The position numbers and the translations under genes are program-made. 64,000 nucleotides of DNA from positions 86,954,087-87,018,086 of the forward strand of contig CM043966.1 in NCBI GenBank assembly GCA_014529385.2, in the 5' to 3' direction. This DNA is from Adiantum capillus-veneris (lineage: Eukaryota > Streptophyta > Polypodiopsida > Polypodiales > Pteridaceae). Under the pieces are notes generated by a model. That model had not been told where the DNA came from. It saw only the letters and a list, made by a program, of their open reading frames with translations, and searched no databases. How positions within the stretch are numbered: the first letter of the stretch is position 1; each line of letters starts with the position of its first letter. Below, in pieces: positions 1-10,622 of this stretch.

Positions 1-113
1 ATTGGTAACCATGAAACCCGATTGGAGGTGAAGAAAGTACCATCTCAATGGAAGGCCAATCCCAAGATGATGGCTACCAAAACTCTTCATGAGCTGATGT
101 CATCCCCTATCCA

Positions 114-770
114 TTGTACACTAACTCTGTCAGAGTTACTACAAATCAAAAGAAACTTTGGGAGGAGGTTGGAAGAAATTTAAAAACAATAGGGCTGATA
201 ATTCCACCACCCAATGCTTCTCCAAACACACTAAAGACACAACCCTCAAAACAAAATAAACATGAGTCAGTACTAGTGAACAAGGTAGGGGATTATTGTG
301 AAAGTGAAGAAGGAAATACTACCCTACCGATGGAGTACAAAGAGGTTAAGCCGATAGCAATGTTGGATAGTGGGGCTGGAATAGCCATAGCTACCAAAGC
401 AATGTGGTAAAAATGGGGGAAACCTGCTCTCCAAAAGACTAGAATGAAACTCCAATTAGAAGATGGGTATCTGAAAAGACCTATTGGCATCCTGGAGGAG
501 ATTGTGGTAACCTCTTGCGGAATTGCATATGAACACATGTTCGCTATTATGAATTTTGACAAGAGCAGCAATTTAGACATCATATTGGGCAGACCATTCA
601 TGTGTCAACTCAAAATGGTGCAAGATTGGGGTTATGACTATATCTATCTAAAGAACAAGAATGTCACTACAAAAATTAGTGTCACAGATCATAGCTATAT
701 TGATGTAGAACAAACCCCAGGAGAAGACTTGAACTCCACAACTGACCAAGAAGGGGGAATACCATCTTGA
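114..770 (+). pseudogene. Retropepsin (aspartic protease) of the first Ty3 element
   Basis: One reading frame runs through this interval with a single stop at 408-410. The active-site motif LDSGAG is at 363-380, and the second half of the fold ends in IILGRPFM near 583-603, typical of plant Ty3 proteases. In the family the enzyme cuts the Gag-Pol polyprotein inside the virus-like particle. The true start is not identifiable because protease is part of a polyprotein. The single stop makes it a recently broken or fast-decaying copy. Confidence 0.75.
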
Positions 771-1643
771 TTGTAGAACAAAGCTCACCAGTGGACACGA
801 GAAGCTTCCAAAGGTAGAAGTTTAAAAAGGGAAAACTGCATTTTTGATAGGACTACACAAGACGAGGCATATTTGTGTAAATGAGGTGACCCTCACCAAA
901 TTCTGCGATGAGGAAGGATATGATATCAGTCCATTCCAGATGTTTGGTGTCAGCCTAAATCCTAAGTTAGAATGGGAAGTCCTTGACGAGGAGGGGATTG
1001 CTGAGTGCCGACGCATAGTGGACGAATCTCAATAAGAGACCTTGACCAAACGGACGAAGATGATTTCTAGGACTCGACTGATAAGCTGATAGAGGACAAC
1101 GCAGATGACGAATTGTCTAGTAGATCAAGTCAGAACATCAAACAAAAGTATCGATGGGTGATCTACTATGATTTCTCAAACCAAAATCCTCAAAGACAAC
1201 ACAGATATTGAGATAAACGCAGAAACAACCAAAACAAGCCCAATGAAGACCGAGTACCTCTGTTAATCAACAAAACGCAGTACTTAAGTCTAGTAGAAGC
1301 AATTGACTATCTCAAAGACAGGATATCAAAGAGATACATGAAACCTGCCTCAACCAAAAATAAAAACGAAAAAGAAGAACACACAAAAACCAGAAAAAGA
1401 GAGCAATTTCAAAGAAATCGACGAAGTTGTCCAAAATGGAGTGCAAAATCAAATACAATTTGAAACGAGCCTTGAAGGAAATTTGGACAATAGAAATGGA
1501 AACTGAGGAATCAAACGACGATAAATTCGATGCACCTTCCCACTATATAAGTATACTATTCAATATAGGAAAATTGTGGTGCAAAAATCCAAATGAGATC
1601 CCAAAGAACCAGGAACTTCATATGACAAACCTGAAAAGGCCAA

Positions 1644-3105
1644 ATGCATCAACTTAGCAGAACCAAGCAAGAGCCTAAACCAACATACATCGCCACGGAC
1701 CTTACTGACGAAGAAGAGCGACTTCTAGTCGATACGCTCAGACAATACAAAGATGTCTTTGCATGGTCATACAAAGCTCTAAAGGGGATAGATCCTAAGA
1801 TTTGTCAGCACATGATACCCCTTAGGAGTGATGCCAGACCACGCAGACAACATCCTTACACGTACAATGAGACTTTTGCCAAGAAAATTAAGGAAGAGAT
1901 AGACAAACTGAAGGATGTCAAGTTTATCTATGATATTGAACACACGGATTGGGTGTCCCCTATTGTGGTAGTACCCAAAAAGAATGGCAAACTACATGTT
2001 TGTGTAAACCTCAAACAGGTAAATGTAGCTACCATTAGGGTAACTATCCACTACCAATAACAAATCATGTTATTGAGAGGGTAGCAAGGAAAGAGGCTTA
2101 TAGTTTTTTGGATGTGTTCTCAAGCTACAATCAGTTGGACAATTAAAGAAGAAGATCAGCATAAGGAAGCTTTTGCAATAGAGTGAGGTATATTTGCCTA
2201 CAGGATAATGCCTTTCAGCCTGACCAATGCCCCTGCTACATTCCAAAGACTAATGGGTCATGCAGTGAAGGAATATCTCAGACAATTTTTAGAGATTTAC
2301 ATGAATGATCTTTGTGTTCATTCTCATCAAAGAAGTGACCACATAACTCATCTAGGAAGTGTTTGAGAAGTGTAGAACGCATCGTATTTTCTTAAACCCA
2401 AAAAAATGCATCTTCATGGTAAGACAAGGTAAAAATTTGGGCCACATTGTGTCCAAAAATGAAATTTCCACTGATAAAGAGAAGGTACAAATAATTGCCG
2501 CACTATCGAGACCATCGAAATGAAGAAAGTGCAGGCATTTATGGAGCATTGTGGGTACTACAGGAGTTTCATATATATATGTATGCTATAATAGCTAAGC
2601 CATCGTACTCCCTCATTGCTGAGTTTGAATGGACATAAGAATGCGAGCAGGCTTTCCAAAAATTGGAGCAGCAATTAATTTTTGCTCCAATTTTGCAAGA
2701 CCTTGACTGGAGCAAAATCTTTCATGTTCATGTTGATGCATCAGCCTATACCATTGGATGCATATTAGCCCAGCCAGGAGAGAAGAAAATGGAATTTTCC
2801 ATTTTCTACTCTAGTTGGCAGCTAAACAACACAGAGAAAAATTATACCACTACGGAAAGAGAAGGTCATTTTCTTCATGGATCACCAAGCACTGCTATAT
2901 CTAGTAAACAAACCTTGCAACACTGGAATAATTATTTGTTGATTTATACTATTGCTTGAGTTTGACTTCACGATAGTCGTAAAAAAGGAGACTTCACACA
3001 CACACACACACACATACAAGAAGATTGTCTTTCACGATTGTTTCATGGAGAAGCATCTGAGGGTATTGATGATGATCTTCCCGATTCGTATCTGTTTAAC
3101 ATCAA
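1644..3105 (+). pseudogene. Reverse transcriptase and RNase H of the first Ty3 element
   Basis: The RT N-terminus reads QYKDVFAWSYKALKGID followed by SPIVVVPKKNGK (about 1747-1992). It then shifts frame near 2045, where FLDVFSSYNQL continues. MPFSLTNAPATFQRLMG (2210-2260) is the conserved fingers/palm box. The catalytic YMDD is YMND at 2298-2309, so the first palm aspartate is lost by a G-to-A change. RNase H follows with FHVHVDASAYTIGCILAQ near 2720-2775. Several frameshifts and stops make it non-functional. A short CA repeat interrupts the RNase H tail at about 2996. Confidence 0.85.
2996..3016. repeat. (CA)n microsatellite
   Basis: About ten CA units inside the RNase H tail of the first Ty3 element, likely a later expansion. 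Confidence 0.9.
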
Positions 3106-3237
3106 AATGGTCCCACTATTCCAAGATAGGAAGTACGCCACCAGAGATCTTTTGGGATCAATGTTAAGAAACCCAAACCTACCTCATCACAAAAAAAAGA
3201 GAGTGACATTAGAGCCAGTGTAGGGCTAGATGAGTCA

Positions 3238-4320
3238 CTATTTCCTATAGATTTGTTTGAAGGACTCGAGACAGGACCAACTACCAGAAGAGTTGGAGAT
3301 GAGCCGAAAAGACGTGTCAGACCAATTGATTTTAATACAGTGAATCTAGGGATCCATATGACCACTTAGCTAGCTTCAAGCAAGTGCTAAGAGCAGAACA
3401 CATATTTGATTTCCACACCCAATTTGAAGGATTTGGAATGAATTTAGAAGGAAAAGCTTCGACATGGTTCCTAAACATTCCACCAAGGGCAATCATGGAT
3501 TCAAATACATTAGCTTAGGGATTTGTAGCTGCATGTTCCAAAACTGGGATCAAACACAATACGATGGCTCAAATCTATAGCTTCAAACAGAAACAAGGTG
3601 ATCTGTTAGGGATTGCGCAATGAGGATGAAGTAATACGTTGCAAGATGCCCAAAATTAGAAATATCAGTAGGAGTAGAAAGGTTAGTGTCATTATTTCTA
3701 GAAGGATTTCTCAACAAAAAACTTCATGCTATATTGCATAGCAAGAAGCATACGATCCTAGAAAAGTGTGTATTAGATGCTATTACCTTCAGAGACAATT
3801 GTGATATTTTCAATGAAGGAGATGTCCCTAATGATACTCAGAGTCAGAAAAAAGCATCCAAAAAACCAACACAATTGGGAACAACCGTTGCAGCACCACT
3901 TACAGCCAAAGAATACATGCTCAAAAGGATGAACAAAATGATGAATAATATGCAAAAAGATCCTATGAGAGAACCTGGGCAAGGGATACCTCAATAGGGA
4001 CAACCAATTAGACCAATGAGTGCTATTACCAACCAAAGTACGATGGAAATGTTCAATATGTGCCTATGAGACCACAAGGACAACCAATGTAGAGATATCA
4101 ACCTAATATGGCCCAAGCACAAAGACCACTTATGGGTATGGAAAGACCACAACCAGTGTTGGGTCAACAAACTCCATTTCCTAGACATAATGCAGTGCCT
4201 GTAAAGTATGTGCATTCAGAAGGAGTCATAGATGAACAAGCAGTAGCGCCTGTTACACCTTATGTTGAGCCTAGTCCATCTACCGTACAGAGGAAGAATT
4301 TCTTAGAACTAATTTGTCAC
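3238..4320 (+). pseudogene. Gag of the second Ty3 element
   Basis: The frame around 3410-3560 reads FDFHTQFEGFGMNLEGKAS, with a tryptophan box and a PPRAI region, the pattern of the plant retrotransposon gag domain that forms the particle shell. Several stops interrupt it; the stop at 3517-3519 stands where the family has tryptophan. The C-terminal part (3686-4320) is rich in Gln, Pro and Met (MGMERPQP repeats), like the disordered tail before a zinc knuckle, but no CCHC knuckle is visible. Confidence 0.7.
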
Positions 4321-4654
4321 TTGTACTTATTTTTTAAGTGAATGTGCAAAAGATAGCAACCAAATATGTGCTACATCCAGAAGATAATGAAATACAATTA
4401 ATGACTCAGAAACCAGTGTTACTGAGGGGAGTAAACAATCAACTAACAAGATGTGTAATGAGCTATTGAAGAATCTAAAGATTGAAAATAGAGAAAAGAA
4501 GGAAGGCATTGAAGCATTGAAGCAAGTAGTGAAGCAAGCAGTCTCTGCCTTTGAGCATCAGATGGCAAGAACTACTAGAGCTGTAGCAACTGAACTTGAA
4601 CACTTAGGAGGAACCACAAACAGTGAAGGTATCAGCAGATTTGGATGAGGTATT

Positions 4655-5990
4655 TAAACTAAAACTAAAGGAATTTTTATTAGAATTCAAAGATGTTTTT
4701 GCATGGAAATACACAGATATGAAAGGAGTAGATGTTAGCTTTTGTCCCAACACAAAATTAATTTGAAAGTAGAGGCAATTTGAGTTATACACCAAAGGTA
4801 TATGATGAATCCTAATTATGACAAACAGGTTAAAGAAGAGATTGAAAAACTGTTGGTTGTGGGTTTCATTTATTCTTTGGAGAAAGCTACTTGGTTGTCA
4901 CCAATTGTTGTAGTTCCAAAGAAGAATGGAAAGATTAGGGTGTGTGTGGATTACATGAAACAAAATGTTGCTAGAGTACTGGATCCATTTCTCTTAAATT
5001 TTTGTGGTACACTACTGGATGCAGTAGCTGGACATTAGATTTTTTGTTTTTTGGATGGTTTTAGTGGTTACAACCAAATCTCAATGGCATTTGAAGACAG
5101 GGAAAAAACAACTTTGTGTGTGACTGAATGAGGAGTTTATGCTAGCAATGTGATGATAATTGGCTTGAAAAATGATCCACCAACATTTCAAAAAGCAGTA
5201 CAACATGTGTTTTCTAAATTCCTTAGAACATTTATGAGGGTTTTCTTGGATGAATTTTGTGTTTTGGGAAAAAAACAGGAGCATCTTGAATACTAGAGGT
5301 TGTGTTTTTAGAAATGCACGAAATTAAAATTGTCATTAAACCCAACCAAATGTGCATTTGCAGTGAAAAGAGGAGTTCTTTTAGGGCATGTGATTTCTAA
5401 ATAAGGGGTTTCTATTGATCCCAAAAAGGTGGAAGCTATTAGTAAAGCACAAGAACCAAGAACAATTAAACAATTGAGCAAATTTTTGGGGCAAGTCAAG
5501 TGTCATAACAGATTCTTGAGGTATTTGGTTCATGTGTGCACACCATTAACAAAGCTTACAAAGAAGGATGTTGTATTTGAATAGGGAGAAGAGAAGAGCA
5601 AGGCATTCAGGATTTTGAAGAACATGTTGATTGTAGCACTAGTTTTGATTGTTGCTGATTGGAAGTTACCATTTCACATCTTTGTGGATGCATCTCATGT
5701 AGCAGTGGTGCAACATCAATGCAAGAAACCAGTAGAGGTTGGTTCACACCTATTTACTATGCAAGCACGGTATAGACACTTGTAGATAAGAATTACATAG
5801 TTACTAAGATGGAGTGCTTGGGAATGGTTTATGCACTACAAAAGTTTAGACATTACCTATTGGCAAATAGGGTAATTTGTCATGTGGATCACCAACCATT
5901 GATCTACTTGGTGAATAAACCCCACCTTTCAGGGAGGTTGGCAAGATGAATACTACTTTTGCAAAAATTTGGTGATACATACTCTGGGAA
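4655..5990 (+). pseudogene. Reverse transcriptase and RNase H of the second Ty3 element
   Basis: EFKDVFAWKYTDMKGVDV (from about 4680), LSPIVVVPKKNGKIRVCVDY (4895-4954) and FLDGFSGYNQISM (about 5048-5090) mark the RT. The palm motif is FLDE at 5243-5254 instead of YLDD, so the second catalytic Asp is lost. LGHVISK and a stop in place of the next residue follow near 5385-5410. RNase H reads LPFHIFVDASHVAVV near 5670-5710, and YALQKFRHYL near 5830-5860. The stop near 5581-5583 stands where the family usually has Trp. Multiple stops and frameshifts make this a dead copy. Confidence 0.85.
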
Positions 5991-6138
5991 GACTACACAT
6001 ATTACCCAATTATTTGAGTAGATTGGAATTAGGAGAGGAAGATTTTGGAGGAATACCTGATCAATTGCCTCATGCAAAGTTGTTTCTAGTTCAAATGACT
6101 GACTAGTCAGGGGAATGGTATGATGATATGCTTCAGTT

Positions 6139-7309
6139 TTGACTGAATGGGTGTTACCTGAAGCAATGACTAAAGATCAAAGGAAGAGATTAGCATTAAG
6201 AAGCAAACCTTTACAACTATTGCAGAAGTTTTGTACAAAAGAGGAATTGATCAGGAGATGTGTTCCTGAGTTTGAACAAAGAGCAATACTGGCAAAAGCT
6301 CATGCAGGTAATTTAGGAGGACATTTTTCAGGAGATGTTACTACAAGAAAAATATTTCAAGTTGGACTTTGGTGGCCACCTGAGAGGGTAGACCATTGAA
6401 TGTAGACAGGATAACCTTGCAACCTATACTACCTTTGTAACCATTTCAAAAGTGGGGACTAGATTTTGTTGGTCTCATCAAGCCACCTGCAAGGTTTACA
6501 CACAACATGCACATCTTGGTTGCAACTAATTATTCCACAAAATGGGTAGAAGTTGTGGCTTTGGGAGATAACACAGCAAGGAGTATGGATTTTTTTTGTA
6601 TAAAAATATTATGACCAGATTTGGATGCCCTATTGAGTTGGCTTATGATTAGGGAGGACATTTTATTAACAAAGTGATCAGTAAACTAAGTGAACTTCAT
6701 ATTATCTTGCACAAGAAATCAACTATGTACTATTCTCAAACAAATGGACAAGCAAAAAGTACCATTAAGATTTTGATCAAGATAATCAGAAAGTTGGTGA
6801 ATCAGAACATGATAGATTGGGATGAGAAGTTGGATTCAACACTTTAGGCTTTTCGGACAGTATTTAAAGTAACAACATGCATGACACCATTCAAGTTGGT
6901 GTATGGATTGGAAGAAGTAGTTCCTATGGAGTTATTAGTACCAAGCCTCAGGGCTGCAATTCAACAGAAACTATCTCCTGAAGAGTCAGTCAATTGCAAA
7001 AAGGAAGCATTACTAAAACTGGAAAGGGACAAAATTCAAAGCATGTATATTGCAGAGGTTATCCAACAAAGAAGGCAAGCTTGGATCAACAGGAACATAA
7101 AGTTCAAAGTTTTCTCTGCAGAAGATTGGGTGATGGTATGCAACAACAAGATGGGACCAAGGCTTGGTAAATTAAAACTCAGGTTTGTAGGACCATTCCA
7201 AATAGTTACATCTGTAGGGCCTAATACGTTTATTTTGGATGATGATTTGGGACAAACTTTAACCATTTTTAGGAGAAATAAAGGGTACTCGAGTAGAGCA
7301 TCAAATTAA
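6139..7309 (+). pseudogene. Integrase of the second Ty3 element
   Basis: The zinc-binding N-terminal domain (6139-6399) shows HAGNLGGH and a WWP box. The catalytic core begins with WGLDFVG (first Asp at 6462-6464); the second Asp is followed by a stop in place of Gln (AYD-stop-GGHF near 6640-6660). The catalytic glutamate of the NGQAES box is Lys at 6755-6757, a G-to-A change. The C-terminal domain (6881-7309) reads TPFKLVYGLE and FVGPFQIV, typical of the region after the core. Integrase inserts the cDNA into the host genome; this copy cannot. Confidence 0.85.
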
Positions 7310-7431
7310 TGATGTAAGTGGGATAGAGATGTTGTTGGAATTAGGGTTGCAGGGAAACACACACAGCTTGGAGAAGATGAAGGAAGCTCAAGTCACACAA
7401 CAAAGAGTGTATTACTTAGTGTGCAATGGAA
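7310..7431. other. Junction between Ty3 remnant and copia remnant
   Basis: Short stretch with an open frame (continuing to 7538) but no recognised domain. It probably belongs to the tail of the second Ty3 element. Confidence 0.4.
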
Positions 7432-7540
7432 AGATAGATAGCCCTAGAGTGATGGGCGTATATACAATGCACGGGGGAAAAAACCTCCTCGACGATCCTA
7501 GTGTGTTCACACACATCACTACCACATGTATATGGTAACA
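7432..7540 (-). repeat. Fragment of a copia 3' LTR with polypurine tract
   Basis: On the minus strand the copia RNase H is followed by a purine run (7541-7552) and then TGTTACCATATACATG starting at 7540. That is the normal polypurine tract plus TG start of a 3' LTR. Only about 110 bp are recognisable before the sequence joins the Ty3 remnant, so the LTR is truncated. Confidence 0.55.
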
Positions 7541-7552
7541 AATTCCCCCTGG

Positions 7553-8178
7553 GAGTGATGCTGTGAACAAGGGCTGGCATGAAGAGTAAAGGGAAGTGCC
7601 ATGCCCCGAGGACAAGATCAGTCCACAAAGGGGAGCAAGCCCAAAGCTTTGCGAAAAGCTTCAAACTTCTCATGAGACAATTCCTTTCTGAATGATCTGC
7701 AAGGTTTTCCTGTGTTGCCACATAAGCCAAGCTGATCTCTCCTGCTAAGAGCCTCTCCCTGACATAGTGGTAATGCACCTCAATGTGCTTTTTGCGAGCA
7801 TGAAAAACTGGGTTCCTTGTTGCAACTGCCAATGGGTGCTCTGACTGTCACTGTAGATGATGTTGGCAATGTCTTGTCCAACACCCAGATCAGCCATAAG
7901 GAGTCTGAGCCATACGCACTCAACCGTAGCTGTGAAGACTTCCCGTACTCAGCCTCACAATTGAAAGGGCGGCAGTAGGTTGCTTCTTGCTCAACCAGAA
8001 ATACATGAATTGCCAAGCATGACACAAAAAAACCAAATGTGGACACTCGCATGTCATAACAACCAATCCAATATGAGTCCAAAAAAGCATGTAAATATGG
8101 CGGCAATGATCCCCCCTTGGGATAAAACAAGCCAAGATGCAAAGTGCCACTCAAGTAGAAAAACTTACTCTTGATTGT
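7553..8178 (-). pseudogene. RT C-terminus and RNase H of a minus-strand Ty1/copia element
   Basis: Reading the minus strand from 8178: LSGTLHLGLFYPKGG (end of RT/connection), an SYWIGCYD box matching the family's SDWAGC-D, EQEATYC matching SKKQPTV, and CEAEYG. The C-terminal box FHARKKHIEVHYHYVRERLL follows near 7745-7805. The frame shifts once near 7790. The copia sequence starts abruptly at 8178, next to the TG end of the large inserted element. The gag and integrase of what may be the same element lie at 18973-20452. Confidence 0.85.
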
Positions 8179-9463
8179 TGTCATGCAGCTCCACTTCCAT
8201 GATGAGAAAAAGAGAAAAAAAATGCGAGCTAAGCTTCTTTGAAGCCTACACATTTATTGAGCACTGATCATGGCTTGTTAACATGCCAAGTTTAATGATT
8301 AATGTATGCCAGATGCGGATTTAAAGGGCCAACATATGCCTTGACGATGCTAAAAAGGAGTATGTTTGAAGTGAGCACAGATGAAGGTTTATAGATCTAG
8401 AATTGTAGTGCTTGAATCACTCTACCGGCCGATCTTTACGGCTCGTCGATTGGAGCTATGATGAAGAAGTTATGGCAGTTTGAAGTTTAAGTTGATGCAG
8501 ATCCGTGCCAGATTGGGAAAGTGCAGATGAAGGATTAGAGATAAATTTAATGCATGGGCCTATAGTGCTCACTTTGTGTAGCACGTCGGTCTTTTTAGAT
8601 CGTCGATGTGCCATTTGGAAAATTTTGAGCTTCGATCAAGGAATGCCAAAAATTGATGCCGCACTTGGCAATGCTTGAGTTAAGCTGCATGCCAGAGGAC
8701 TAATGGACACACATGCTTTGGAAGTTAAATATGTTAAATGTGGTGCCCTACAAAAGCACATAAGGTTTTTGAAGAGCTTCATGTCCGGAATGTCATCTCT
8801 TGGAATGCAATGATTGCAGGGAATGCCCAACACGACTACGGTAAGGAGCTCTGGCCTATTTTCGCCGAGTGCAAAGGGGATGCCTTTCGATGAATGCAAT
8901 CACCTATACCTGAATCTTGAGGGCATGTGACACTATCCAAGGAATTGATATGGTCGATAAAAATTCATGATGATACTGCTAGTCAAGGGCTGCTGAAAAT
9001 GGATGTGATGATAAGAAATTCTTGGTTTGACATATATGCCAAATGTGGGCCATTATGAAAGCACGTGAAGTTTTAATGAGCTTTTGATTGAATAGATTGA
9101 CTCTATTGTTGGGAATGTGCAACCTGTTAATGAAAGGTGGTGTTGGCGATGACTTGGTAGATATGCATGTCAAATGTGGTGCCCTTATAAAGTTAAATGG
9201 CCGCCAAAAGCACTTGGTGGAGGCCCACCACCCAAGACGTAATGGCCGCCAAAGAACTCAAAGCATGGCTGCCCATTGGGTAAATAGGAAAATGATGTGT
9301 GGATGGGAAAAATAAAAAGAGGGAAATGGCGTGTAGGCATCAAAAACGAGTGTAGGGAGAGGAGAAGAGGCTCGTGCCGGCCGACTCAAGCATGGGATGG
9401 CCTGGCTTATGAAGCGTGATCTTCTCAGGAGACGGGGGCAAAGAATTTTGGGGCCATTGTTGC
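8179..9463 (+). repeat. Left copy of ~1.3-kb direct repeat (putative 5' LTR)
   Basis: Aligns by eye over its whole length with 17606-18972, from TGTCATGCAGCTCCAC to the stretch ending TTTTGGGG. It probably continues past 9463, but the right copy is cut there. It holds PPR-derived coding fragments (8660-9200). A TATA-like stretch (GCTATAAATT) lies just after it at 9476-9485. Confidence 0.75.
8660..9200 (+). pseudogene. PLS-type PPR protein fragment inside the left repeat
   Basis: Across shifting frames one reads HALEVKYVKCGA, HKVFEELHVRNVISWNAMIA, an ILRACDTI box and GGVGDDLVDMHVKCGAL. These are the KCG, VF-E and SWNAMIAG signatures of plant organellar PLS-class PPR RNA-editing factors. Each ~35-residue repeat normally binds one RNA base. 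Stops and frameshifts interrupt every repeat. The same fragment recurs at 18195-18700, so it travels with the repeat rather than being a separate gene. Confidence 0.8.
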
Positions 9464-9611
9464 CGATTTTGGCGCTGCTATAAATTTGCCATGCCACATC
9501 AGCAGGGGTAGTGCTCCCTAGCAACGATGGTGCCGTCATTGCTAAGGGAGGGGGAGGCTATGAATAGGAAAAGATTTTGAATATGCGAAAATAATTGCAT
9601 GCACGGGAAGG
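9464..9611. other. Continuation of putative LTR up to the LINE insertion
   Basis: Holds the TATA-like element and GC-rich sequence; no coding feature. It ends at the putative LINE target duplication (9612-9631). Confidence 0.35.
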
Positions 9612-9651
9612 AAGCATGGAGGTGAGGGATTCGTGTGAGTGAAAAAGAAAG

Positions 9652-10616
9652 GTGGCTCTCTCTCTCTCTCATGCCACGTTAAAGAGGATACGAGAGGAGT
9701 CGGAGGAAGAGGGCGAGCAAGCAACTCGACAAAGAGGAAGGAGGGGAAACTCTCGGAGTAAGGAAGTGAGCATCTTTCTCTCACTCGTGCATGAGCAAGA
9801 GGAGGAAAAAGACTCATTGCAAGAGACCGTAAACAAACAAGGCGAAGACTTACGAGCACTTGCAATGGAGAATGGCACACTAAGGGTACTTGTGGTTGAG
9901 AATGAGAATCTCAAGAGGACACTTGAGATGCAAACAACACGTTTGATGCAACTTGAAGAGGAAGTCAAGGAATGTAAACGCTCTCTTGTGGACTTAAATG
10001 CTTTGAAGGAGCGGATGAGCAAAGTAGAGCATGACCATGTATTGAAAGAGGAGAAATTTGACACTATGAGCCGGGATGTATGCGACATGAAAAATGTATG
10101 CACAAACAAGTCTTGGGCTGATGTATGTGGTAGCAATGTGGTTTCTAATTCCTCACTCATGCAAGCTATGGTTCAAACAAAGAATGTTGAGAATGTGGAT
10201 GTGGAGGAGTTGAAGGAACGGGAGCGACGTTCCAAGAACATTGTTATTCGTGGAATTCCCGAAGAGAAGTTAGAGACACCTCCTTCTCTTGCCATTGTTA
10301 TTGAAGATTTCTTCAAAACCCACTTTGGCATGTCCGGAGTTATGGTCTATGGAGCACATAGAGTGGGGAAGCAAGGAGCTCCTCGCTCGGGAGAACGGCC
10401 AATTGTATGCACCATGCCGGATGAGACCAAGCGAAAGATTATCCTTGATAATAGTTGATCTATTTGAGGGATACAAAATGTTTTGTATGTGAAGATCGCA
10501 CTATTAAGCAACAAAATATGCGTCGCAAGGCATATGAGGAAAAGAATAATAAAAACAAGGAGATCTCTCATGAAGAAAATGTGCCCAAGGAGGAGGCAAG
10601 TCTCTCAAGCAAATAG
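9652..10616 (+). pseudogene. LINE ORF1 (coiled-coil, RRM-like RNA-binding protein)
   Basis: An open frame of 268 codons runs to 10458, then continues in another frame to 10616 (YLRDTKCFVCEDRTIKQQ, matching the C-terminal domain of L1 ORF1p). Residues ~55-140 form a heptad-rich coiled coil (EEEKDSLQETVNKQGEDLRA). Then comes RRSKNIVIRGIPEE, the start of the L1 ORF1p RRM. In L1 this protein trimerises and coats the RNA. This architecture is the one best known from animal L1; many plant L1s instead have a zinc-knuckle ORF1. No in-frame ATG opens the frame; the first codon is GTG, so the native start may be mutated. Confidence 0.8.
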
Positions 10617-10622
10617 GGATGC

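Larger units (their letters stand above)
1..3220 (+). mobile_element. Decayed Ty3/gypsy (OTA, Tat/Athila-like) retrotransposon, pol part
   Basis: The order protease, reverse transcriptase, RNase H on one strand is that of Ty3/gypsy elements. The protease tail with an ILGRPFM box and the RT box SPIVVVPKKNGK fit the OTA (Tat/Athila) side of the family, as does the GEASEGIDDDLPD linker after RNase H (3043-3081). No LTR is seen and the left end lies outside the window. Positions 780-1640 hold only short broken frames that may be the protease-RT linker. The next element begins with its own gag near 3235, so the integrase of this one is missing. Confidence 0.8.
3235..7310 (+). mobile_element. Second decayed Ty3/gypsy (OTA-type) element, gag to integrase
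   Basis: Gag, RT, RNase H and integrase occur in this order on the plus strand. Sequence differs clearly from the element at 1-3220, so this is another copy or family rather than a continuation. No LTR or primer binding site was found. A protease active-site motif could not be found between gag and RT (4300-4650); that stretch holds a lysine-rich frame (4451-4648) of unknown role. Catalytic residues in RT and integrase are altered, so it cannot be autonomous. Confidence 0.8.

Noticed and set aside
9669-10160. 163-codon minus-strand ORF rich in Ser
   Set aside because: Exact shadow of the LINE ORF1 coiled coil on the other strand; no independent signal.
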